DNA of 64,000 bases. Source: Amblyomma americanum (Eukaryota > Arthropoda > Arachnida > Ixodida > Ixodidae). The stretch spans positions 136,016,929 through 136,080,928 of the forward strand of contig NC_135504.1 in assembly GCF_052857255.1 (NCBI RefSeq), in the 5' to 3' direction. This document shows positions 18,960 to 31,225 of the stretch, in pieces; position 1 is the stretch's first letter; each line of letters starts with the position of its first letter. The position numbers and the translations under genes are program-made. The notes beneath the pieces are model-generated. The model saw only the letters and a list, made by a program, of their open reading frames with translations, made no database searches and was not told the DNA's origin.

Positions 18960-21900
18960 TTACACACTTTTTGCATTCTTGTTCAGAAACTTCGCGGCCA
19001 CCACTCTGGGTGTGGTTAGGGCAAGCCCAAGAAACAGGCGTTCTAACACAAGAAGCGTGTTAAATAATTTCCGCTCGTACTGGACATTAAAAAGCCAGTA
19101 GGCCGACAGAACAGCTGCCAGTCCCTCCTCCGCGTTCTTCACCCTGAACAACTTCTCGCAGTCCACCTCTAAATAGAGAAAATCCGCCTCCTCAATCTCC
19201 TGTCCCGTGAACACGATGCACGGTGTTGCAGGAACGCTCAAGTCCTGTGGTAGCCAGAAAATATTGCATTACTTGAAACAGCTCATAAGGGATTAATTCA
19301 TTCTCATCTCTCCATGCATAAATCACTCTTTATAAAGTTATCTGTACGTTATACACTTTTTCAAAGCAATACAAAGAATGTTAACAATACAAATGGCTTT
19401 TCTGATATTTATGCGTGCAATTTTGGTTTATGCACAATGTTGATTTTTGAACCCCAACCAGCAGCGCTCAATTTTTTTAGATGACAACTTTATTAGTTTC
19501 ATTTATTTATAATATATTTGCTAATCAAATTTCTACCATTATACTAGAGTAATTGCACCAATATTAGAGGCTTCCCCTGTTTGTATCACAGCAAATCTCA
19601 GCAATGTCTTTGACCAGTGTTTCAGCAAAGCTCATTAGTACTACACACTCATTCTAGCAGCACAAAATCATAAGAAACTCGCCTCCTCTTGCACAAACAA
19701 GGCTGACAACCCGTTTAGTTTCTTTGCATTTGCAGACAGTATCCGCACAACTGCAACCGTTTGGATGTCTGCAAAAGAAAAACATTTCAGGGGAACACTT
19801 GATTGCACTTTTTTTAGTTAGTATTTTCCTAAAGTTCCCTAAATATGTGACAAAGGCTGTTTTGAAACTGATTCACTTTGTAATCTTCTGTGCCCACAAG
19901 CAACAGAACATTGCTGCTAGGTTAACAGAATCTTATTTATCGCCGTTGCATCCTGAAGGTCATTCCCACAGGTCTAAAAATATTTTTCCCGTGCTTGACA
20001 TAGCGCACAATGCTCCTTTTCTGCACACGTAATTGTGTTATACTACCCCAGTTTTTTTCCATTCCGCACACCAAGCGACATGCCAACAAATTCTTTCCAT
20101 TTGTAGGACAAGATACGAGTTGAAAACCTCGAAAGAACCAGGCCTTTAACCACAGATTACTGTACTGCTAAGCCTATAAGATGAAACCCTGCAAAAATAA
20201 TTTGACATGAAGTGTAGGTCTGAAATATACCAATAAAGCCTTTGTAGTCTTTTGCCCAAATGTATTTGAACACTAGCTTTTAACATCAATTTTTCGGAAG
20301 CAGTAGCTGAGTTTTTTTGTAGTATAACAGAACATGCGTCCACAGAAGAGAGGTAAAACCTAAATAAATTTTGGAAGCTAGGAAAAAAAGCAGTTTTGTT
20401 TTCATCCCCAGAAGAATACAAAATTTTGGGGGAAAAAAGTACTATAAAGCGCATTTTCATTCCGCAAACTTATCTCGCAAATCAGAAATAAGTAAAGAAT
20501 TTTGTTACATCAAAACAAAGCTCCTGCAAAACCTTTTTGGGAGAAGGTATTGACATAATGCATACAAAGCGGTCGACGCAAATCATGACATCAGTCTACC
20601 CGGTATGACGGCTCAGTGGCTTTAGCGTTCGGCCGCCGATTCCAAGGCAGGGAGTTCGATATCGGCCGCTGTTATCGTATTTCAATGGAAGCGAAATGCG
20701 AAAACGTCCGTCCGCCATGGGATGTGAATGATATTAAAGAATCCCAGATTATCTAAATTAATTTGGAGCCCCTCACTACGGCGTCCATAGCCTACGACTT
20801 GCTTCGTAACGTTCAATCTCTCATTAAAAGAGTATACCAAGCGCACTGAATCTGCTTTAGTGGAGAAATGCAAAAGCATTGTGCACTACTGCTGTTTCTG
20901 TTAGTGCGTTTGTGTAACTTAGTTCGCAGTGGCCACCAAGCCTCACACCATTCGGAGCTTCTCCGTGGGTCAATACCTATATTACCGTATTTACTCGAAT
21001 GTAGAGCGTTTTTTTCCGGATTTTTTCCCCTCAATGTCTACGCTCGCGTTATAATCGAATACCGCACTTGAATTGGTCTAGAGCAGTGTCACGGTGCAGC
21101 CATTTCAAAGCAATCAGTTTGGTTTTGGTTTCCGCAGTTTTGCGATCTTATGCTGGTAACATGGGTACCACGGAAGCCAAATCATCATCCATCCAAAGTC
21201 AAAGCGTTGGTACGTTGTTCTCTGTCATTTTTTTGTGTTCGTTGCGGCGTTGCGCTGAACGCGTCGTCACGTCTTTTCTTGTCGCGACTCTCGTTTTAAA
21301 AAGCGATCCTGTTAGCTGAAGAGGTCGGGAATTCTGGGGCAGCTAGAAGACTTGACCTCAACGAGTCAACCATCCGCTCATGGCGGATGCAGCGGGAGCG
21401 CTTTTAAAATGTGAGCCTGACCGAAAAGGATTTTGTGGGCCTCGCCGCGGCCATCACGTCGAGCTGTAATAAAAAGTGGCGGGCTTTATTATCGAGCAGC
21501 GCAACCGTCTCGGGGGGTCAGTGTCGAGCTGATCCGTTGGAAAGTTAGAGACGTTGCTCGGGAGATGGGAAGTTTAGAGCATCTCGTGGATGGGCCCAAA
21601 CGTTCATGAAGAGGAATGGATTCTCCCTGCGGGAAACAACGTCGATACGACAGAAGTTACCAATTTGATAGCGAAAAGGAGGACCCCGAAAGCAGGGAAG
21701 ATGAACATGTTGGCCACGATTTCTATTACAGGTACTTTGTTTTGCGTCCTTAAGCCTCGCGTTACATTCGTTGTTTTATTTTTTCCCGCTAGGTAGCATG
21801 TAAAGTTACCACTCGCGTTACATTCGAGTAAATACGGTATATGTACAAATGGTCATTCTCTATACTGAACGTTCATAGACGGCGGTGAGTGCTCATACCA

Positions 21901-24900
21901 CTACCAGCGCACTGGCACAGTGGTTAAGCGATGTGTCAATGCACTTGCGGGTGGCTGTTTCTGCCACAAGCACTAGTAGGGATCGTGTGACCCGTGTTGC
22001 TCTACAACTATAGGAGTGCACACTTTCTGTTGAGGCACTCGACGCACAGAAAACACTATCATGAGCCAAGAAATGCTTTCACATTAAAAAATGGCAGTCG
22101 TTTGTTCGGCTAGGCAAAGTTGAAACAGCATGGTACTTCGAGTTGCTTTTATTGTGATATGCTTCGTTTTTTTTCACTTGGTTTTGCATCTTAAAACTTT
22201 GCCACGCTAAGGTTTGTGTTGTGTGTCCTCCCTCATGGGTTACCCCGTCCCGTTACCGTCCAAGCTTACAACCTGGTTACCACATGCATGATTCTTGCTA
22301 TGTTGTTAGTACCTGCCCAGTGATTACTACTTAGTCATCGGAATGTGTGACATTAGCATAAATTACCATTGTGTGTCCCCGCTGGAGGTAATGCAGCGAG
22401 TTCTGGCTTAAGAAACAGAACAGCTACCTGCAGGAACTGCTAGTAGAAGTGCAGTCATTACAGTCTAACTACAGCAGTAACAAAATTATTACATCACTAT
22501 GACTCATCAATGGATTAAAAAATGTATGCTTATGCACCTTTTCTTGCGTTAAGGTACAAGAGCACGTACACAATGATTTGCATGCATTCTCCTGAAAACC
22601 TGTAGAGCAGCTCAGTGTGCACATTACTGAACTGTGAACAGTTTTTTTCACAGCACAGACAATGTTGGAATCAGGAGTAACCAACACACGACTGAAGTCA
22701 GCAGTTGCTTGCTACAATGACGTCATGATGTGGATGGTTGCAGGCACTTGGCTGGTTCCCAAATAGCTCATTTAGACCACATTTTATAGCGTATAGTGAA
22801 GCTGTACTGTGCCGAAAACTCAGCATCGAAATTGTGGCATTTTTTCTTCAATTTTCATTGGTTTTTTTCAGGCACTCAAGTTTAGCGTGCATTAAAAATT
22901 AGTTTTCTGACCAGTGACAAAAACTCTATTACTTTTCCAACAAATGCTGCCTCTCCAACCGAGCAGCCTAACATAATGTAGATGCTGTCTTTCGGACATA
23001 GCAGCAAGAGTTTACTTACCCTTTCAAAGTTCATTAAGTAGGGGTACCTCTCCATTGCCTCTTTGACTGTCGACGCTGATATATCAGAAATCCTGTGGCG
23101 GGATGTGAGCGACATCCTTTCCAGCATTTGGCATTCGTCTGGAGAGGCTTTTCGGCACTCAGCCATGAGCGACTGTGTATGCATGATAAAGCTGGCCTCA
23201 TCCTCTCCAGCAATCGCAGAGGTCACAGCAGCCTGGAAGAATCAACAGCAATATAACTGACTGTGACATGAATAGACGTGTGCTATGCTAGCAAATATAC
23301 AGTAAAGTTTAAGCGGTACTGTCTAAAGCTGGTCTCATTAACTGTGCTTTTATGCAATTCATTTTCACAAACTCACGACCACCTAGAATTTCATTGGTCA
23401 CGAAAAACGCCAAATAGTTATATTAACACTTGGCCTAGCTCCCATCTGCTAACTGGCATCCAGCCCACAAAGTATTGTGGCTGAATACCAAAAAAATGTT
23501 ATTAGTACCCCCAAAAAAAGGCCCCATTAAAAGGATACCCTTGCGTTTTGTTACCTTTTTGCTGTTTTTGATTTATGGCTCTTACTTTCGTCTGACTAAC
23601 CGGTCCAAAATATTTCGATAACAAATAACAACACTAGAGAGCCCAAAAATAAACACTGTTATATTCTGAGCACTTCTGAGCATAAAAAATATAAATATTT
23701 AAAGCATTAGCAAATCAAAAAATTGTGCTCCTTATTACTTTGCTACACATCATCCTCTTTTAAAAAATTGAAATGAAAATGTATTTTACTGCAGAATGCC
23801 CCTCACCAGCTTTCGAACTTTGTGCCGCTCAAGCTCCATTGCGCCTGGTGCCTCGCTGCATTTTCTCCGGGCTGCAAGTTTTGTTCGGTTTTCACCTATT
23901 CTACCATCGCTAGGGAGAACCCTTCGTTGGATTTTAAACCTGTAGCGCAAAGCTACCTTCCAGGAATCCGGGAAATTATGAGCAATAAAATTCAGTGCGT
24001 ACAAATTCAGACATCACTTATCACAAAAGAATACGCTGAATCCAATATTCAATACGAATGATAGAGCATGCAACTTCGCCAAGCAGTGGCAAAGCGCGCA
24101 ATTTTTCTATGCACTGAAAACGTTGTAAAAACTGCGGACCAAAGCTTCATCAGACATGCATCTGAAGATATCAAGAGAGAACAGCCAGGAAATCTATGGA
24201 ACCTTCATCATCCACACAAAAGGCGAGACCTGTGTCAGCATGCCTTCGATCACTCTTGAAGAAGAAACTGCTTTATCTGAACTCTTAAGCTCCTTCGTCT
24301 CAGAAATCGTCACACTCCCTCGGACCATGTGGTGTCCATATTCTTACTTCTTTCTGATTGGTATTTATTGCAGATGCAAATAAAACCAATTTCAGATATC
24401 AGTAGTCACTACATGTTTATCCTTTTTCGGTCGTCAGTGTTGCTTTGCCTTTTTTTAATGAACCAGCTTGCCGAAACACGGCATTCTCCATCAGAAGCAA
24501 ATGCAGCTACCGCTATCTAGAACAGCACACATGATAATGGAGAGAGAAAAAAGGAATTCAGGTAAAATGCACCTCAATAAAATTTGGCTCCCAATACTGC
24601 AAAATGGGAGGGGCTCTTCCCTGCCATGAAATATGAATGCTGCAAGCTGCAAACATGCTGCAATTTCATGCAACACTTTACTGAAAGTACCAACTGAATA
24701 ACACCGTTCCTTTATATATTAAGTTGCCAGGATGTTTGCAAAATCATACTATCTAGCTGGCTGTCACCAGTAAAATAACAATATACTTACAGCTCCACTT
24801 CCTACAACATCTCTCAATTGTGGGTAATTTTCTAGCTAGAGAGAGGTGACTCTTGTGTAAAAATAATGAGTTGGGAACCTGAAAAATATTGACAATATTA

Positions 24901-27900
24901 ACATTACTGGATTCCATTCAGAGATAGTTTATGGCTTTAGCTTTAATGCACTGACCACAAAATATTTGCGTAAGCATGTTTTCATAGTTAATATCAATGA
25001 ATTTGTCAAGAGAGTGTGCATTTCTAGCTAAAATTATCCAGAAAATTTCCATTACTAATTATGGGGTCATGAAAATTTTCTATGAATTACCCGAGCTTTT
25101 GAACTACCCGACTTGCAATTATCAAAGTTTTACTCATTCTCCCAAAAAGTAGAGAAATTTAAAAACCTGGTGGTTAAGTCTCTACACATTACTTATGATA
25201 ACAAGAATTTTGTAAAATATATCATTTAGTTCTGACTGATCTTAACTCAGCATTGATTGCTAACCTCACAGTTGCCAAAATTAGAGGGAATTTAATTACA
25301 AAGTGCTTTTCTTCATTTCTAAGAACAGCAGATCGACAATTTGCACGGAACGCTGCTGAAGAAAGTGGGCTGCCATTGTGGATGCTCTCATGAAGGCTCC
25401 CAAGAGATGGCAGCTTGAAGTTGTGGCCATCGTCATCAGAGTGTGAAGGCCTACAAGAAAGCTTTTAGAGCTAAGTTTTCGACAGACTGCTGCAGATACA
25501 AAAGTAGATGTGCCTTCCGTTCCTGACGGGAACACAGAGAAAAAAATTCACGTTCGTTGTTCTACTGCACTCTAATTGTACACCTTCTGCATAAGATTAA
25601 CAATGTCTGTGCCAGCCAACCCCAGCAATAAATTCACTGTAAAGGTTCCAGAACTCGTCTAGTATGGACATTAGGGTGCACTGAAATGTATATAAAATCA
25701 GCAATGAACATTCGCATGGATTTGTTGGACAGAATTCTGATCAAGTTTGCCTCTATTCCAACTACAACAACAGCCAAGGACATATTGGATGCCTATGTGA
25801 AGCGTGTCGTGCTTTGGAATATTTATGACAATCGGACTTTAGGAATCTTAGTGTTCTTACTGTGAAAAAGGCAGTGTTATTATGAGAAAAGCAGAAATAC
25901 ATCGAAGCAGAATCTCAGTGATGTAATGTCATCTTCGACAAATTTCGATATGATTCGAATTCGTAAAATTTCCTACGACAAGTGCAGTGTGTAATTTCAA
26001 AATATGAGGCGTAGCGAACCGTCTTACTTCAAAGTGTGGACAATATAAACATAGGAGCGGCGAATGCCCAGTGAGCAATGCATTACCCTGGCATCAGCAC
26101 CGCCGTTACTGATAGTTGAAAAGTACGCACTGCGAGCACCGAGAAACTGGGCAGCAGAAATAAACGCTGTTAGCCATAACAGATAGGTGCAGTTTCATTT
26201 CCCGTGCTGTAGTTTATTACTCGTTTGTTTCTGAACCCTCTTTTGCTCTTCCTCCCTTCCCAACACGGAGTAGTAGTTTGATACATAGATATGCACCACC
26301 AGGCCGACCTTACGGCCTGTACGCTCAATTATTCTTTCTTTACAACATGGCTAACAGGTGAAACATATATTATTTTGTGATCCTGTGAGACTCATTATTG
26401 AGATTATACTGTACAATTCAACACACTTACAGATCGAAGGACACATCAAGGTGATTTTCGTGGGTGTCTCCGCCCCTCGCCACAGTACTGTCCGACAGAG
26501 TGTGCTGCAAGAAAAAACAAATAACTCGTTCATGAATTCGAAACTGAGTAGAGATTTCATTGAATATGTGACTACCGAATCCAAATAACTCTGAAGATGT
26601 CTGTGCACACTGCTGATCATTGACATGTGCACGCAGTTTAATCTTTGATAAGTCGGGGATACTGTCCTCAGGACCTAGACCGATATACTCATCAAATGTC
26701 TTGTCCAGGATCTGGAAACGGTAAACAACAAGTGGCTTTTATACTGTGCATGAATCTCAGGAAACTCCATGCATGGCAAGTTCATGCGGCGAGGACGGCC
26801 GTCACTTCCTCCGTTGCCTAGTGCAGCAAACTAACGTAGCTGTGAAACCGCAGAGTTATGCATTCAGATTGGAAAACAACTCAGTAATGTGCCCTGGATT
26901 TATTCTGATATGAGCAAAATCACTAATACGCATTTGCATGGCGAGCGATCCTCCACCAACCACTAAAAGAAATCAACACAGTAGATGAAGCGCTTGTACT
27001 GGGCATGAAATGTATTTCACTCTTGAGTGTGCTAACATGTAGCCCCACAAGAAGTGTTTTAGCCCTTCGTTACTGACAGGCATAATTCTATTTTCTTTTT
27101 TTAAGCTATGCTTCACAGCCGCGGAAAATAGAATATTATTTCTATTGCGGACTATGCATGGCATCGGCGATCACAGCTAAGCTGCACGGCGCGATAACTA
27201 AGGCGAAGCCAGAACAAGTAGAAGCAGCAGTATGGCAAAGGGCTCACGTGTAAAGTCCGAGGGTGACTGCCTGACTAGCCACACTATGTACAAGTAGCAT
27301 CTCTGGGCGAAAATCTAAATTTTGGGAGGCTCGGAAAAAAAAAATTCTGAGGCCACTAAGTCTACTTACGTGCAGGAATGCGAAAACAGGGAACTTTCTA
27401 AAACACGGGCTTTTTTCCATGGCACCTCTAGGCCATGCATTTTTTGTTTTATTTTGTTTGATTTTCATCTATATTTTTCCTTCCTTTTTTCTTTCCATTT
27501 TTTATTTCTTTAACATATTCATGTTTTTTGTTTAGCGTTTTCACTTTTGATTTTTAATTTTTACAAATTAGCGATTAATTACTAATTCACTAATTACCCA
27601 TTACTTAATAATTGCTAAGAGTATATGGGTTATAGCAATTATGTCATGAATGCCATCACAGTGTGACAGATTTCGCAGGCGGACGGGCAACGATGAGTCT
27701 TTCCTTAATAAGCTACGAAACAAGAGACATGGACAAAACACTTCGACGGCAACGCATCGCAGCTGACTGGCGTCGCCCTGAATCATGCACACAGGTTTCG
27801 GCCCTTATCAATTTAACTCTGAAAGAACGCAAAGCCCGAAACGCGATTGAGAAATGTGAAATGTTTACCGCCCTCGAGTTACTGTTTATTTCAACTATCG

Positions 27901-28656
27901 CCAGAAATATTAGCACAGTTCAGCAATGCCTGTTCTCGTGAGGCCAGTAACAAAAATAGTAACACTGCTGCATGTAATCCTTACGCATTAGTAGCGCAAA
28001 TTAACACGAAGGGAGAGTACAAAGTGCGACATGTGCTCTTACACAATGTAAAAGCTGCAGCTTGGCCCGCAGCTGACAAGCGGAACACGACACGTACAAG
28101 ACGCGAACATTGCAAAAAGCTCTGATCCTCACGTTCTATGCCATGCCTCTCTTAGTGATGAAAACACTATCCGGATTTGAACATTTGGCGAAGAGCCTCA
28201 GTTGACAGTACTTCCGCGTAACGCTACCTTAGCGGGTTCCACCGCGGTTATAGTGCTCGGCTTCTGACCCGCAAGACGCGGGCTCGACCTCTGCCACGGC
28301 GGTCGCATTTCGATGGAGGCGAAATGCTAGAGGATCATGTATTGTGCGATGTCAGTGCGCGGTAAATGAACCCAAGGTGGTCTAAATTGTCCGCAGCTCT
28401 CCACTATATGGCGTCTCTCAAACTCGGTCGATTTGGGAAGTTAAGCTCCATACTCCGCCACCTTATCGAGTGCAGCAAAGGAAACAAGCAAAGGAACACG
28501 TGCACTTGCCTGGAACGAGTACGACGCCATGTCGAACTTGCCGCCAAGAACCGGGCATGCGCCAACTGCGTCTTTGAGTGCGCTGATGGTGTCACCCTCA
28601 AGCGTATACGTTCTTGCTGCACCAAGGTCTGGTACGCTGACTAGGCACCGTGGCAT
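18960..28656 (-). CDS. SAMD3-like uncharacterised protein, at least six exons
   Basis: Exons on the minus strand: 28656-28510 (ATG, 49 codons, MPRCLVSVPDLG...), 26711-26611, 25450-25300, ~24030-23806, 23232-23020 and 19244-18960 (stop TAA). Where both sites are visible the phases agree: exon 1 to 2 phase 0, 2 to 3 phase 2, 4 to 5 and 5 to 6 phase 0. Recognisable blocks are KTFDEYIGLGPEDSIPDLSK, then FKLPSLGSLHESI, then SWKVALRYRFKIQRR, then STVKEAMERYPYLMNF, then a C-terminal CIVFTG ... VLSAYWLFNVQYERKLFN. I recall this order from the vertebrate and arthropod proteins annotated SAMD3-like, whose role is unknown. The 5' limit of exon 4 and a possible missing exon between exons 5 and 6 are unresolved. 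The first intron uses GC-AG. Introns hold SINEs (20600, 28232) and a Tigger relic (20985). Confidence 0.65.
20600..20815 (+). mobile_element. tRNA-derived SINE, second subfamily, degraded
   Basis: The head gacggctcagtggctttagcg is A-box-like; the B box is decayed (gggagttcgatatcgg). The body tatttcaatggaagcgaaatg and gcccctcactacggcgtcc match the copies at 28232 and 40039, which differ from the 17185 type by the aatttcgatggaggcgaaat block. It sits in the last intron of the SAMD3-like gene on the opposite strand. Confidence 0.75.
20985..21840 (+). mobile_element. Tigger/pogo-like DNA transposon relic
   Basis: Terminal inverted repeats taccgtatttactcgaatgta (20985) and tacattcgagtaaatacggta (ending at 21839) bound an ~855-base element. 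Flanking TA dinucleotides are compatible with a TA target. Inside, broken plus-strand frames show a CENP-B-type helix-turn-helix block (WAQTFMKRNGFSLRETT near 21585-21640), which is characteristic of pogo/Tigger transposases. The preceding peptide (GPRRGHHVEL) and GGSV-type segment also fit. Stops abound and the DDE catalytic domain is absent, so it is an internally deleted, dead copy. Confidence 0.7.
21845..23015. other. Intron of the SAMD3-like gene
   Basis: AT-rich, with no recognised repeat or exon. If the family's usual middle segment exists, an exon may be hidden between 19250 and 23015. Confidence 0.4.
24040..25295. other. Intron of the SAMD3-like gene
   Basis: Short open frames are present on both strands (for example 24068-24259 plus). 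None shows a convincing domain. An additional exon just upstream of exon 4 is possible. Confidence 0.35.
26720..28230. other. First intron of the SAMD3-like gene
   Basis: No gene is recognised. A T-rich run lies near 27434-27560. Confidence 0.4.
28232..28450 (+). mobile_element. tRNA-derived SINE, second subfamily
   Basis: The head accgcggttatagtgctcgg and decayed B box gcgggctcgacc are followed by gcatttcgatggaggcgaaa, gtgcgatgtcagtgcg, ccaaggtggtctaaatt and cgatttgggaagttaagctcc. These match the copy at 40039. It lies inside the first intron of the SAMD3-like gene, on the opposite strand, about 60 bases past its GC donor. Confidence 0.78.
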
Positions 28657-28659
28657 CGC

Positions 28660-30070
28660 GGGGCAGAATTGCATACAGGCACTTCCAAACAACACACTGA
28701 CAGATGCAGCAACCTGATGCGGCGGCAGCGCGCGGGAAATAACACTGGTCATGTGACCTTGGCAAAACGAGAGGTTGTTGCGATACTTGTCACACACAGC
28801 ATGCAAAGAATTGCACCAGTCTAAATCAACTAGAAATTATTAAGCTTACACCGATGTTTTAGGCATCTATACATAGCGTAAACAAAATTTCCAAATTTTT
28901 GTTTTCAAATTGTCAAAAATACTTTTTAAAATTACTCACAGGTGGCGCAACAAATTTAACATCTCTAAATTGATTGACACGTTAGGGACTAGTTTGCGTC
29001 TTTATTGAGAGGAATAAGACTCCCAGTAGGCCTTGCGAAAGCGCATTAGCGATGGTGACCACTGGCGAGAGCCTCTCCGAAGTGCTTGCTTTACGTTATG
29101 GGTTGGTGCATTGTGCTCGGTCAGTGATGTCGGTGGCGCAGGCAGACTTGAAAAGCAGAGGCGATTCGAGCAGTACCTCCTCAGAAGGGATATAACAAAG
29201 GTAAGCGTCATGAAATAGTCAACTTTTGCTGCTTTTTGCACTGAAGCCATTTCGTGCGACCGCCATAGAGCACCCCGCCCCCCCCCCCGCCCCCCCCTCC
29301 TTGACTTTACTCCGCGCTTCCCGCGACGACGCCGCGAAAGCGCTTCAGCGAGCGCCTTCTTGCCCTCTGCCTCTGGGCCGAGAGCGGGGAAGTACCACCT
29401 GATTTGTGGCAGAGGCGGCAGTCGCCCGCACCGGAGACTGAGCACATTCCCCCCCACGTAGCCACAAGAAGAACCTGCATGTCTGCCGAGCCGCTTGTGC
29501 AGCCGAGCCGCGCTGCGGGCGCTTACTCCTTTGCGCAGCGCGTTACGTCGTTGCCGTGAGTGCTTGTTGCCGAAGGCTGCGTGCGGAAAAGAGAGCGAAA
29601 CCACCGTCTGCATTCCCGGCCCAGTTGCACACAACCATGAGACGGTCGTACCGGAGCCAGTCGCGACACTTCACAACTTATAACGGACATATTCTGCGCC
29701 AACTTTCTGCCACTAAAGACATTTTGGCCGCTCATGGCAAAATATAGTGCAGCGACACTTGAGGGCTCCTGAAATCGTAGCGCTTCAGTTTGGAAGTAGT
29801 TTAGTTTTTACGAGGGCATTTGATGCTCAGATTTGATGCGGTAATAACGTGCTTATCTTATTTCGCCCTTACCTGACAATTTATTTTTCGCGCGACTGTC
29901 TTGAGAGAGGCGCGCAAAACAATTTTGCCCTGATTGATAGCAGCGTGAAAATTTAAGGGCCTCCAGAATGGAGGAGCTTCACTGATGGTCCCACCTTTCC
30001 GGTTCTGTGTTTGTAGCCAGCTTGGCAGTACAAGCGAGTTTCGGCAGTGTGACTTAAAAATGAAAGTTAG
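28660..30070. other. 5' flank of the SAMD3-like gene; CpG-rich block
   Basis: 29220-29640 is GC-rich with many CpG and a near-pure C run at 29274-29300. The minus-strand 210-codon frame across it (29634-29002) has biased composition and no recognised domain. I leave it as a possible promoter or CpG-rich region, not a gene. Confidence 0.4.
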
Positions 30071-30074
30071 GTCT

Positions 30075-30100
30075 GCCTTTATGCGAGTAAATACGGTAGT
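30075..30100. mobile_element. Single Tigger-family terminus
   Basis: atgcgagtaaatacggtagt matches the right terminal repeat of the element at 20985-21840. No left terminus was found within ~300 bases, so only an end fragment is supported. Confidence 0.5.
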
Positions 30101-30774
30101 AATTAAAGTATTTGGCTACATTGCAGCACGGGAAACCAAAAGTAAATGTAAATTACGCATCGCTCTGTTAATTTTATTAGTGTATTCAAGTGTAAGCATA
30201 CAATGCTCATGTGAGGTTCAGTCCTAGCTCAGTCATGTTGTGCACGATTTCGTTATTTGTACGACACTGGTGAATTTTTTTAGCCGACTATTACTACATG
30301 CATATAAAATAAGTTGGCCACCAATGCAACCAAGGAAAAGATAGCCAGATGTTTTAATTTTTGTTGTGGTGAATGGGAAATATGTGGTGGAAATTTCACC
30401 TTAAAAATAATTGATTGGAAAGTAGAAGAAAAGATGATCAGGTGCGGTTGGGAGCAGGTGGCCCCATGGCTTCCTTATTCTGCAAACGTCACAGGAAATG
30501 TTTACTTGTCTTTTTTGCACTATGAGGCATTTATAGAAATGAAGATGTGATTAGCACTCGGTCACAGCAGCTTGCTCATGGTTCTGAGAACAAATATATA
30601 GCCGATAACAGGATTCTGCTTTGTATTACACTAACAAATTCATTCTTGGAAATGATTTGCTTCCATCGAGGTTTCCAATCCATTCCACGAGATGGACTGG
30701 AGTTTACATTGGCAAGTCTTCTTGGTGACCAGTAAAAGCCAGTAATTTTTTTTAGATCAAGCATTTGTCTTTTC

Positions 30775-31145
30775 AGATGGAAGGAATCCGCTTCTTTCGT
30801 TGTCCACGATGTGCCTGTCACCAATTCTCCTTAAGGACACTCTTTAGGCACCTGTGCATTGCCCATGGCCATGAGACAAATTGGGTGTGTGACTTGAGTG
30901 GCTGCATGCAAACTTTTCGCCACTTTTTTTCCTACAAGAAGCAAGTACACCGAAAGCATGCTTCTTGCATGGGAGAAACGTATCCCCGTGGCATTGTGCA
31001 GGTGGGGATGGCACGAAGCAGTACAAATGCAGCACCTGATTTGCCTCCAGATCATGAAGAGCCCTTAGATGTGCAGGCCGAACAGCATGACTCCAGTTCA
31101 AGTGACTATGGTTATCAACTGGCAAAGCTACTTTTCAAGTGGAAG
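30775..31145 (+). pseudogene. C2H2/transposase-like gene, 5' part (interrupted)
   Basis: The frame starts with ATG immediately after an acceptor-like tttgtcttttcag. It encodes two C2H2 zinc fingers: FRCPRCACHQFS...H...H, then WVCDLSGCMQTF...H..H. A linker rich in Ser/Asp follows, up to QLAKLLFKWK. At 31145 it is cut by a LINE and resumes at 36377 in the same reading frame. Animal proteins with this order (two zinc fingers, then the EFEVCNPLG domain) form an uncharacterised, transposase-like repeated family. The fingers probably bind DNA. As a whole the locus is decayed; see the downstream part. Confidence 0.7.
31137..31145. repeat. Target-site duplication, left copy
   Basis: aagtggaag is repeated at 36377-36385, on either side of LINE-C. 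Confidence 0.75.
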
Positions 31146-31225
31146 AAGACGAAGACTTAGTGGGTGGCTACGTGTCTGCTTCTATGTCTGTGTTTTCACT
31201 TTTCGCTGTGTTTTCGCGTGCGGCA

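Noticed and set aside
29002..29634. 210-codon minus-strand frame
   Set aside because: It lies in a CpG-rich, low-complexity stretch with a C run. The peptide is Arg/Gly-biased without a recognisable domain.
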